Assembly: GCF_016864575.1 (NCBI RefSeq)
Contig: NZ_CP044125.1
Coordinates: 3,826,001 to 3,890,000 of the forward strand
Direction of reading: 5' to 3'
Origin: Rhizobium sp. BG4
GTDB taxonomy: Bacteria > Pseudomonadota > Alphaproteobacteria > Rhizobiales > Rhizobiaceae
DNA: 64,000 bases
Below are positions 18,161 to 25,799 of this stretch, piece after piece. The number at the start of each line of letters is the position of its first letter. The stretch's first letter is position 1. Both the position numbers and the translations under genes were made by a program. The notes beneath the pieces were generated by a model that made no database searches, was not told where the DNA came from, and worked only from the letters and a program-made list of their open reading frames with translations.

Positions 18161-19462
18161 TCAGCCGAAGACGCGCTTGAAGATCGTGTCGACATGCTTG
18201 GTGTGGTAGCCAAGGTCGAACTTCTCGCGGATATCGGCTTCGGAGAGCGCGGCGCGCACTTCCTGGTCGGCCAGCAGCTCTTCGAGGAAGTCCTTGCCCT
18301 GTTCCCAGACCTTCATGGCGTTGCGCTGCACGAGGCGGTAGGCGTCTTCGCGGGACACGCCGGCCTGGGTCAGCGCCAGGAGAACGCGCTGGGAGTGGAC
18401 GAGACCGCGGAACTTGTTGAGGTTCTTTTCCATGTTCTCGGGATAGACGACCAGCTTCTCGATGACGCCGGCGAGACGGTTCAGCGCGAAGTCGAGGGTG
18501 ATCGTCGTATCCGGGCCGATGGCGCGCTCGACGCTCGAATGGCTGATATCGCGCTCATGCCAGAGGGCCACGTTTTCCATGGCGGGGACAACCGACATGC
18601 GCACGAGGCGCGACAGGCCAGTCAGGTTTTCGGTGAGAACCGGGTTGCGCTTGTGCGGCATGGCCGACGAGCCCTTCTGGCCCGGCGAGAAGAATTCTTC
18701 GGCTTCCAGCACTTCGGTGCGCTGCATGTGACGGAATTCGATGGCGATATTTTCGATCGACGAGGCAATGACGCCGAGCGTGGCAAAGAACATGGCGTGG
18801 CGGTCGCGCGGGATAACCTGCGTGGAGACCGGCTCCGGGGTTAGGCCGAGCTTGGCGCAGACGTGCTCTTCGACGCGCGGGTCGATATTGGCGAAGGTAC
18901 CGACGGCACCGGAGATCGCGCCCGTTGCGATTTCGGCGCGGGCAGCGACGAGGCGGGCGCGGTTGCGGTCCATCTCGGCATAGAAGCGAGCGAGCGTCAG
19001 GCCCATCGTCGTCGGCTCGGCATGGATGCCGTGGCTGCGGCCGATGCGGACGGTGTCCTTGTGCTCGAAAGCGCGGGTCTTCAGCGCTGCGAGAACGCGA
19101 TCGACGCCGGCAAGCAGGATATCGGCAGCGCGCACCAGCTGCACGTTGAGCGTCGTGTCGAGAACGTCGGACGAGGTCATGCCCTGGTGCACGAAGCGGC
19201 TGTCGGGGCCGACGAATTCGGCGAGGTGGGTCAGGAAGGCGATGACGTCATGCTTGGTGACGGCTTCGATCTCGTCGATGCGGGCAACGTCGAAGTTCGC
19301 GGCACTGCCTTTTTCCCAGATGGTCTTTGCAGCTTCCTTCGGGATGACGCCGAGCTCGGCCAGCGCATCGCAGGCATAGGCTTCGATCTCGAACCAGATG
19401 CGGAACTTGGTTTCGGGCGACCAGATGGCGACCATCTCTGGGCGGGAGTAACGCGGGATCAT
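18161..19462 (-). CDS. purB: Adenylosuccinate lyase
   Basis: 433 residues. It catalyses two steps of purine synthesis: splitting SAICAR to AICAR plus fumarate, and adenylosuccinate to AMP plus fumarate. Motifs are MIPRYSRPEMVAIWS, the FVHQGMTSSDVLDT substrate loop, IGRSHGIHAEPTTMG with the catalytic His, and the flexible signature loop GSSAMPHKRNP. Full family length. It follows a membrane-protein gene and rpe on the same strand and ends at the terminator at 18117-18140. Confidence 0.98.
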   Translation of the reverse strand: MIPRYSRPEMVAIWSPETKFRIWFEIEAYACDALAELGVIPKEAAKTIWEKGSAANFDVARIDEIEAVTKHDVIAFLTHLAEFVGPDSRFVHQGMTSSDVLDTTLNVQLVRAADILLAGVDRVLAALKTRAFEHKDTVRIGRSHGIHAEPTTMGLTLARFYAEMDRNRARLVAARAEIATGAISGAVGTFANIDPRVEEHVCAKLGLTPEPVSTQVIPRDRHAMFFATLGVIASSIENIAIEFRHMQRTEVLEAEEFFSPGQKGSSAMPHKRNPVLTENLTGLSRLVRMSVVPAMENVALWHERDISHSSVERAIGPDTTITLDFALNRLAGVIEKLVVYPENMEKNLNKFRGLVHSQRVLLALTQAGVSREDAYRLVQRNAMKVWEQGKDFLEELLADQEVRAALSEADIREKFDLGYHTKHVDTIFKRVFG

Positions 19463-19527
19463 GGCTCACTGCTTTCGTTGGTAGACAAAACTTGCTGGCG
19501 CCCCTGTAGCAAAGACGCGCGGCAATC

Positions 19528-20013
19528 TCAACGCATGCGTTTCGCAAGCACCAAACTGGTGGCCAGCAGGCAGACGAGGCCGAAGGGCAGAAACAGGCGA
19601 ACGCCGAGGACCGCAAACTGGTAGACGGCATTGGCGCCGGTGAAGATGAACTCGAAAATCCAGATGACGCTGCCGAAAGGCGCATGCCAGCGCGAATAGA
19701 AGATGCGGTAGTCCATCGAGAACAGAAACGCCGTCATCAGGATGGTGCCTGCGGTCAGGCAGGCGAAGAAGGCGGCAAAGCGCGTCTCGACCGGGCGCCG
19801 CCAGGCGAAGAAGCGGGCGAGCGGCAGCATGAAGGGCCAGGCGAACAGGCCGCCGAAGAAATAGAGCAGTGCAAGTTCAGCCAGGTGGCTGGTTTCGAAG
19901 CGGTTTCGGGCATAGAGCGCCGCCATTGCCGACGCCGTCATCATCAGGGCCCAGAGGAGGGCGCCTGCGAAGAAATCGGCGGCGGGCGGTTTGGCGGCGC
20001 GGAAGCGTTCCAT
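19528..20013 (-). CDS. Small integral membrane protein, unknown function
   Basis: 161 residues, starting MERFRAAKPPAADFFAG, with four predicted membrane helices: LLWALMMTASAMAALYA, ALLYFFGGLFAWPFMLPL, FFACLTAGTILMTAFLFS and FAVLGVRLFLPFGLVCLLA. A positively charged C-terminus (VLAKRMR) would be cytoplasmic. It sits 28 bases after rpe and 65 before purB, so probably in one operon. I do not recognise a family. Confidence 0.75.
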   Translation of the reverse strand: MERFRAAKPPAADFFAGALLWALMMTASAMAALYARNRFETSHLAELALLYFFGGLFAWPFMLPLARFFAWRRPVETRFAAFFACLTAGTILMTAFLFSMDYRIFYSRWHAPFGSVIWIFEFIFTGANAVYQFAVLGVRLFLPFGLVCLLATSLVLAKRMR

Positions 20014-20041
20014 CGTCAGAGCAAACCCCGGACGGACCGGA

Positions 20042-20719
20042 TCATGCGCGGCCGGCTTCGGCAGCGCGGCGCAGGCCGTCGATCTCGGCGCGGTAGCCTT
20101 CCAGCGATCCCGCCTTGAAGATCGCCGATCCCGCGACGAGGACGTTGGCGCCGGCCTTACCGACGATTGGGGCGGTTTCGAGCGTGACGCCGCCATCGAC
20201 CTGCAGTTCGATCGGCCTGTCACCGATCAGCGACTTGGCGGCGGCGATCTTGCCGGCCATGGCCGGAATGAATTTCTGGCCGCCGAAACCTGGATTGACC
20301 GACATGATGAGGATGAGGTCGATATCATCCAGCACGTTCTCGATGACGGAGAGCGGCGTTGCCGGGTTAAGGGTGACGCCGACCTTCTTGCCGAGATTGC
20401 GGACGGTCTGCAGCGAGCGGTGCAGGTGCGGGCCGGACTCCGCATGAACGGTGATGCGGTCGCAGCCGGCCTTGGCGAAGGCTTCGAGATAGGCATCGAC
20501 AGGCGAGATCATCAAGTGGCAGTCGAAGGTCGCATCCGTGTAGGAGCGGACCGACTTGATGACATCGGGGCCGAAGGAGATGTTCGGGACGAAATGGCCG
20601 TCCATGACGTCGAGATGGATCCAGTCGGCACCGGCCGCGGTCACGTCTCGGACTTCCTGTCCGAGCTTGGCGAAGTCGGCGGCGAGGACGGAGGGGGCGA
20701 TGCGGATCGGCAGCGTCAT
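20042..20719 (-). CDS. rpe: Ribulose-phosphate 3-epimerase
   Basis: 225 residues, cytosolic TIM barrel that interconverts ribulose 5-phosphate and xylulose 5-phosphate in the pentose phosphate pathway. It shows [14 protein letters not shown], the metal- and catalytic-residue motif [41 protein letters not shown] and the phosphate loop QVDGGV and GSAIF. Start ATG 20719 begins [10 protein letters not shown]. It heads a probable operon with the small membrane protein and purB. Confidence 0.98.
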   Translation of the reverse strand: MTLPIRIAPSVLAADFAKLGQEVRDVTAAGADWIHLDVMDGHFVPNISFGPDVIKSVRSYTDATFDCHLMISPVDAYLEAFAKAGCDRITVHAESGPHLHRSLQTVRNLGKKVGVTLNPATPLSVIENVLDDIDLILIMSVNPGFGGQKFIPAMAGKIAAAKSLIGDRPIELQVDGGVTLETAPIVGKAGANVLVAGSAIFKAGSLEGYRAEIDGLRRAAEAGRA

Positions 20720-20806
20720 GTGGAACTCTCTCTCGTTAAGATGCTCGCCGCGGATTTAGCAGTGCGCGGCGCAACGGGCAACTGATCGCAGCGCGATGAC
20801 GCAGCC

Positions 20807-21883
20807 TCACTCCGAGGCAGCGCCGAGGATCTGGAAGGCGCCGTTGCGCCATTCCTGCAGGCGGTAGGGGTTGTCCGTCAGTTCGTGATTGGCGCCGAAG
20901 GTGACGGGGCCGATCGGGGTCATGAAATTCGTGCCGGTCAGGACATCGGCAAGCGGCTTGCCGTTTGCTGCCGTTACCGCCTGTTGGGCGATCGCCGCGG
21001 CTGCGGCGGCGGGAAGCACGTAGCCTTCCGGCTCGATGCCTTCAGCGCGCATTGCCTGCACGGTATCGCGGGCTTCCGGCTGGTTCGCATATTCCGCGAT
21101 TGCGACGGCACGCACGCCATCTGCCAGTGCCAGCGGCTGATTGGCGGCGCGCATCGCATCGCCGCCGAGAATATCGAGCGGGATCTTTTCTGCTGCCGCA
21201 TCGCGGGCGATGATCGCGACGTCGGAGCGGTCGCCGCCCACGAAGACCTTGGTGGCGCCGGCGCGCTTCAGCCGGCGAACAAGGGCGATCTGCTGTTCCT
21301 GGCCCGGCCGGTAGGTGTCGGTGAAGGCAGGCTTTAGCCCGTTCTGCTCCAGCGCGTTGCGGACGGCTTCGGTCAGTTCGCGGCCATGGATGGTGCCGTC
21401 CTCGATGAGCGCGATCGGGGCTGCTGCCCAGTCGCGGAGGATGACCTCGATGATCTTGGCGGCCTCGGCGCCATCAGGCGGGCCAAGGCGGAAGAGCGGC
21501 CATCCGTTCTTCAGCGAATCCTCCATCAGGATGCGCGAGCGGACAGAGACGGTGATTGCCGGGATATTGGCGTCCTTCAGCTTCGGCAGGGCGCCTTCGA
21601 GCGTCTCGCTGCAGAGGAAGCCGATGGCGATCTGGACCTTGGCACTGATGAGCTGGTCGGCGAGCGCTCCGCCGCTGTTTTCCTCGCAGCTCTCGTTGAT
21701 CGCGACGAAGGTATTGCCGTCCCTGGTGATCTGAAAATTGGCGCCGGCGAAGACCTGGGTGCCGAGCTGCTGCAGGCTGCCGCCCTGTGGGGCGACGACG
21801 CCGATCGTCACGCCGGCTGCATGGCCCGCCGACGCCGCCACCAGCAGCATCGAAACAGCAGCTATGCCACGCAGAATATTCAT
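20807..21883 (-). CDS. Periplasmic substrate-binding protein, branched-chain amino acid (LivK-like) type
   Basis: 358 residues. A signal peptide (MNILRGIAAVSMLLVAASAG, cleavage near HAA) precedes a type I periplasmic-binding fold: VTIGVVAPQGGSLQQLG, LISAKVQIAIGFLCS, RLGPPDGAEAAKIIEVI, PIALIEDGTIHGRE and KVFVGGDRSDVA. This would bind an amino acid or small organic ligand for an ABC importer, but no permease or ATPase gene lies next to it, so it is an orphan. ATG 21883 is chosen for its signal peptide and upstream AGGAG; the longer open frame upstream is not signal-like. Confidence 0.9.
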   Translation of the reverse strand: MNILRGIAAVSMLLVAASAGHAAGVTIGVVAPQGGSLQQLGTQVFAGANFQITRDGNTFVAINESCEENSGGALADQLISAKVQIAIGFLCSETLEGALPKLKDANIPAITVSVRSRILMEDSLKNGWPLFRLGPPDGAEAAKIIEVILRDWAAAPIALIEDGTIHGRELTEAVRNALEQNGLKPAFTDTYRPGQEQQIALVRRLKRAGATKVFVGGDRSDVAIIARDAAAEKIPLDILGGDAMRAANQPLALADGVRAVAIAEYANQPEARDTVQAMRAEGIEPEGYVLPAAAAAAIAQQAVTAANGKPLADVLTGTNFMTPIGPVTFGANHELTDNPYRLQEWRNGAFQILGAASE

Positions 21884-22054
21884 AAAAGTCGCCGGCTCCT
21901 GACCTTCTTCATGCCCTTTTATCCGGCGATTGGTAATCGTCAAAGAAAAACAGCGGAATAGGCAGCATTTCGTCGCGTTCATTGTAGAAAAGGTAACCGA
22001 TGACCGCCATATTAGCGGAAGAACAACAAGCGGCGAGGCCGCGGGAGACACCTT

Positions 22055-22549
22055 TTGTTGAGCAGACAGCCGATCGATCCCAAGCTTTATCGTGATGCCA
22101 TGAGCCGTTTCGGCGGCCACGTGCAGCTCGTGACGACGGCGCTTGGCGATCAGGTGCGCGGCGTGACGATCACCGCCGCCTGTTCGGTCTCCGACAGTCC
22201 GGCCTGCGTGCTCGTCTGCCTCAATAATTCCAACCCGAAGAACGAGATCTTCTTCCGCAGCGGCATCTTCGCTCTGAATACGCTGGGCGCCCATCATCAG
22301 GGGCTGGCCGATGCGTTTTCCGGCCGCACGCAGCTCAGCAACGAAGAGCGGTTCGCGACCGGCAAGTTCGAGAAGCTGGTAACCGGTGCGCCGGTGCTTT
22401 CCGACAGCCTGGCCTCCTTTGATTGCCGCGTCATGGAAATCAAGGAGATGTCGACCCATCACGTCATCTTCGGCGAGGTCGTCGGCGTCCGCTTCGACGA
22501 AACAAAACCGGCTCTCCTCTATATGAACCGCGACTATCACACGCTATAA
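22055..22549 (+). CDS. RutF-like NADH:flavin reductase
   Basis: 164 residues of the flavin-reductase (FMN-binding split-barrel) family. The order 'YRDAMSRFGGHVQLVTT', TITAACSVSDSPACVLVCLN, FALNTLGAHH, LADAFSGRTQ, SFDCRVME and THHVIFGEV parallels E. coli RutF closely. Such enzymes supply reduced flavin to a monooxygenase. The likely start is TTG 22055 behind GGGAGA, since family members start about here; ATG 22100 would cut into the first helix. No rut oxygenase is nearby; it directly precedes the molybdoenzyme-maturation genes by 21 bases and may belong to that operon. Confidence 0.85.
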   Translation: MLSRQPIDPKLYRDAMSRFGGHVQLVTTALGDQVRGVTITAACSVSDSPACVLVCLNNSNPKNEIFFRSGIFALNTLGAHHQGLADAFSGRTQLSNEERFATGKFEKLVTGAPVLSDSLASFDCRVMEIKEMSTHHVIFGEVVGVRFDETKPALLYMNRDYHTL

Positions 22550-22570
22550 CTTCTCCAAAAGGGAGGAGAC

Positions 22571-23500
22571 ATGGCTGATCAGACCGCGCCGCTTCTGCCG
22601 CAGTCGATCGACGAGACGATCGCGCTGCTCGGCGGGCACGACTATCTTGCGGGCCGGGCGCTCGGCACCGTGCTTTTCCTGGCATTGAAGATGAAGCGGC
22701 CCCTGTTTCTCGAGGGTGAGGCGGGCGTCGGCAAGACCGAGATCGCCAAGGTTCTGTCTAAGGCGCTCGGGCGCCCGCTGATCCGGCTGCAATGTTACGA
22801 GGGGCTGGATGTCGCCTCCGCCGTCTACGAGTGGAACTACCCGGCACAGATGCTGGAAATCCGGCTGGCGGAAGCATCGGGTCTGACGGACCGCGGACGG
22901 ATCGAATCCGATATCTTTTCCGAGCGCTATCTGATCCGGCGTCCGGTACTGCAGGCTTTGTCCTCCGAAAATGGCCGTGCCCCGGTCTTCCTGATCGACG
23001 AGCTCGACCGCACCGACGAGGCCTTCGAAGCGTTCCTCCTTGAAGTGCTCTCGGATTTTCAGGTGACCATTCCCGAGCTCGGGACGATCAAGGCCGCCGA
23101 GCCGCCTATTGTCATCATCACCACCAACCGGACGCGCGAGGTGCATGACGCGCTGAAGCGGCGGTGCCTCTACCATTGGGTCGATTATCCGCAAGCGCAG
23201 CAGGAGCTGGAGATCATCCGCCGCAAGGTGCCCCACTGCAACGAGACGCTGTCGCGCGAAATCGTCGCTTATGTGCAGCGCCTGAGGACGCTTGATCTCT
23301 TCAAGAACCCCGGTGTAGCCGAGACGATCGATTGGGCGACGGCGCTGACCGAGCTCGACCGGCTGGCACTCGATCCCGAGACCATTTCCGACACGATTGG
23401 CACGCTGCTGAAATATCAGGACGACATCGCCCGCATCCAGGGCGGCGAGGGTGCGCGGGTGCTGAAGGATGTGCAGGACGAATTGCGGGCAGCGGGATAG
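22571..23500 (+). CDS. MoxR/CoxD-type AAA+ ATPase
   Basis: 309 residues. Walker A is FLEGEAGVGKTEIAK, Walker B is VFLIDELDRTDEAFEAFLLE, sensor I is IVIITTNRTREVHDALKRRC, with the MoxR-type lid after. Together with a VWA protein encoded directly downstream, this is the pairing seen with CoxD/CoxE, which help insert the metal-sulfur site of carbon monoxide dehydrogenase-type molybdenum hydroxylases. GGGAGGAG precedes ATG 22571. Only 3 bases separate it from the VWA gene. The specific client enzyme is not in the window. Confidence 0.93.
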   Translation: MADQTAPLLPQSIDETIALLGGHDYLAGRALGTVLFLALKMKRPLFLEGEAGVGKTEIAKVLSKALGRPLIRLQCYEGLDVASAVYEWNYPAQMLEIRLAEASGLTDRGRIESDIFSERYLIRRPVLQALSSENGRAPVFLIDELDRTDEAFEAFLLEVLSDFQVTIPELGTIKAAEPPIVIITTNRTREVHDALKRRCLYHWVDYPQAQQELEIIRRKVPHCNETLSREIVAYVQRLRTLDLFKNPGVAETIDWATALTELDRLALDPETISDTIGTLLKYQDDIARIQGGEGARVLKDVQDELRAAG

Positions 23501-23503
23501 GCG

Positions 23504-24766
23504 ATGCAGGGCGGAAAGGCAGAGGATGGTATCGTCGTTCCGCCGCTTCCGCTGGGTGACGGCCGGTTTGCCGATAATATCGTTTTCTTCGGACGGACAC
23601 TGCGCAAGGCCGGACTGAAGGTTGGCCCCGCGGCGATTGCCGACGCCATCGAGGCGGTCGAAGCCATCGGCATGGGATCGCGCGACGAGTTTCATGCGGC
23701 GCTTTCGGCTGTTTTCGTCAAGCGGCACGATGATGCTGCCGTCTTCGACGAGGCATTCCGGCTCTTTTGGCGCTCCCGAAATCTCGTCGAGAAGATGATC
23801 GCGATGATGTCGCCGCGGGCGCCGGATACGCGGGAGAAGGAAAAGCAGAAGCCCGGCGAGACGCGCGCTAGCGATGCGCTGCTCGGCGACCGCCGTCCCG
23901 ACAAGCCGCCGCGCGAAGAGCCCGATATCGAGATCGACGCCCGTTTAACGACCTCGGGCAACGAGATCATCCGGCGCATGGATTTCGCGCAGATGTCAGC
24001 GGTAGAGATGGCGCTCGCCAAGAAGGAGCTATCGCGACTGCAGCTGCCGCTCGACCGTGTCACCACCAGGAGATTCAGGCCATCGCATCGCCACGCGACG
24101 GTCGATCCCCGCGCAACGATGCGCGCCGCACTTCGCACCGGCGGGTCGCTGATCCTGCCGCGCTACCGCGAGCGCAAGGAGATACAGCCGCCCTTGGTGG
24201 TGCTTGCGGATATCTCGGGCTCCATGAGCCAGTACACGCGGATCTTCCTGCATTTCCTGCATGTGCTGACGGAGCGGCGGCGCCGCGTCAGCACCTTTCT
24301 GTTCGGGACGCGGCTCACCAACGTGACGCGGCAGATGCGCAACAAGGATCCGGATCAGGCGCTGGACGAATGCGCGGCTGCCGTCAACGACTGGTCGGGC
24401 GGAACGCGGATCGGCGAAACGCTGCACGAGTTCAACCGGCTCTGGGGGCGCCGCGTCCTGGGTCAGGGCGCCGTGGTGCTGCTGATTACCGATGGGCTGG
24501 AGCGCGAAGGCGTCGAGCAACTTTCGGCCGAAATGGACCGATTGCACCGCTCCTGCCGGCGGCTGATCTGGCTCAACCCGCTGCTGCGCTTCGACGGATT
24601 CGAGCCGCGGGCGCGCGGCGTTCGCGCGATGCTGCCGCATGTTGACGAATTCCGACCGGTTCACAATCTATCTTCCTTGAGCGACCTTGCTGCGGCGCTC
24701 GGTTCCGGACGCGCCGGTACCTACGAACCGCGGCGCTATCTGGAGCGATTGAGAGGCCCGGCATGA
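23504..24766 (+). CDS. VWA-domain protein, CoxE-like
   Basis: 420 residues. The N-terminal ~200 are helical and charged (FFGRTLRKAGLKVGP, DAIEAVEAIG). The C-terminal half is a von Willebrand factor A domain with a metal-ion site, LADISGSMSQYTR (DxSxS), plus VVLLITDGLEREGVE and LIWLNPLLRF. CoxE-type proteins partner the MoxR ATPase in maturing molybdenum hydroxylases. It overlaps the next gene by 4 bases (ATGA), so the operon is translationally coupled. Confidence 0.92.
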   Translation: MQGGKAEDGIVVPPLPLGDGRFADNIVFFGRTLRKAGLKVGPAAIADAIEAVEAIGMGSRDEFHAALSAVFVKRHDDAAVFDEAFRLFWRSRNLVEKMIAMMSPRAPDTREKEKQKPGETRASDALLGDRRPDKPPREEPDIEIDARLTTSGNEIIRRMDFAQMSAVEMALAKKELSRLQLPLDRVTTRRFRPSHRHATVDPRATMRAALRTGGSLILPRYRERKEIQPPLVVLADISGSMSQYTRIFLHFLHVLTERRRRVSTFLFGTRLTNVTRQMRNKDPDQALDECAAAVNDWSGGTRIGETLHEFNRLWGRRVLGQGAVVLLITDGLEREGVEQLSAEMDRLHRSCRRLIWLNPLLRFDGFEPRARGVRAMLPHVDEFRPVHNLSSLSDLAAALGSGRAGTYEPRRYLERLRGPA

Positions 24767-25092
24767 GCGAAACGTCTATCGGCCTCGATCCGCTGGTGAC
24801 GGCGGAAGCCTGGAGGAAGAGCGGCCGCGATGTGGCGATCGCGACCGTCATCGAGACATGGGGGTCTGCGCCGCGCCCGGCCGGCAGTCATCTGGTGATC
24901 GATGCCGACGGGAATTTCGAAGGCTCGGTTTCCGGCGGCTGCGTCGAAGGCGCGGTCATCACTGAAGCGCTCGACGTCATCGGCAGCGGCGAGGCGAAGA
25001 TGCTGGAATTCGGCGTTGCCGACGAGACGGCCTGGCGTGTCGGGCTTTCCTGCGGCGGGCGTATCCGCGTCTATGTGGAAAGGCTCGGCTGA
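24763..25092 (+). CDS. XdhC/CoxI family protein, N-terminal-domain-only half
   Basis: 109 residues covering only the first XdhC/CoxI domain: ATVIETWGSAPRPAGSHLVI, then the signature VSGGCVEGAVITEAL and the SCGGRIRVYVERLG end. Full-length XdhC binds molybdenum cofactor and hands its sulfurated form to xanthine-dehydrogenase-type enzymes. Here the gene stops and the C-terminal Rossmann half is encoded separately, starting within the stop codon (TGATG). Splitting into two coupled genes is common in Cox-type clusters. Confidence 0.9.
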   Translation: MSETSIGLDPLVTAEAWRKSGRDVAIATVIETWGSAPRPAGSHLVIDADGNFEGSVSGGCVEGAVITEALDVIGSGEAKMLEFGVADETAWRVGLSCGGRIRVYVERLG

Positions 25093-25799
25093 TGGAGCTT
25101 GCGACGCTCGAGAGGCTGAATGCCTGCCGGCAGGCGCGGATCGCGGCCGTCCTGGTCACGGATCTCGGTGGTGGCCGGGCGAGCGTCGTTGCGGAAGGTG
25201 ATCAGATCGATGGGGCGCTTGGCGAGGCGGTGGCTACGGCCTTTCGCTCCGGGCGCTCCGGTGTGATCGAGGCTGATGGCGGGCGCTACTTCCTCAATGT
25301 CCATCTGCCACCGGCCGATATCGTCATCATCGGTGCCGTCCATATCAGCCAGGTGCTGGCGCAGATGGCGGCGCTGGCAGGCTTTGACGTCAGGATCATC
25401 GATCCCAGGACGGCCTTCGCGACGCCGGAGCGTTTCGCCGGGATCGATCTGACCGCGGATTGGCCCATCGACGTCTTGAAGGACAAGCCGCTCGACGCCT
25501 ATACGGCGCTGGTCGCGGTGACACACGATCCGAAGATCGACGATTTCCCGATTGCCGAGGCGCTGCGCCGAGGCTGTTTCTATGTCGGGGCGCTCGGTAG
25601 CCGGAAGACCCATGCGTCGCGTCTCGAGCGGCTGAAGGCCGAAGGCTTTTCGGATGAGGCGCTCGGACGGATCAACGGGCCGATCGGGCTCCATATTGGC
25701 GCCGCCAGCCCAGCGGAGATCGCGGTTGCCATTCTGGCGCAGATCATCGAGGCGTTGCGCTCACGCGATGTCGTGTCGCCGAAGGGTGACATGCGATGA
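25092..25799 (+). CDS. XdhC family protein, C-terminal Rossmann half
   Basis: 235 residues. The C-terminal part matches the XdhC Rossmann domain: IVIIGAVHISQVLAQMAAL, FDVRIIDPRTAFATPERF, AVTHDPKIDD, CFYVGALGSRKTHASRL and GPIGLHIGAASPAEIAVAIL. The first ~75 residues (LERLNACRQARIAAVLVTDL) look like a degenerate copy of the first domain. It starts one base inside the stop of the N-terminal half and overlaps the next gene by 4 bases. Role: holding and delivering molybdenum cofactor to an apo-enzyme. Confidence 0.9.
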   Translation: MELATLERLNACRQARIAAVLVTDLGGGRASVVAEGDQIDGALGEAVATAFRSGRSGVIEADGGRYFLNVHLPPADIVIIGAVHISQVLAQMAALAGFDVRIIDPRTAFATPERFAGIDLTADWPIDVLKDKPLDAYTALVAVTHDPKIDDFPIAEALRRGCFYVGALGSRKTHASRLERLKAEGFSDEALGRINGPIGLHIGAASPAEIAVAILAQIIEALRSRDVVSPKGDMR

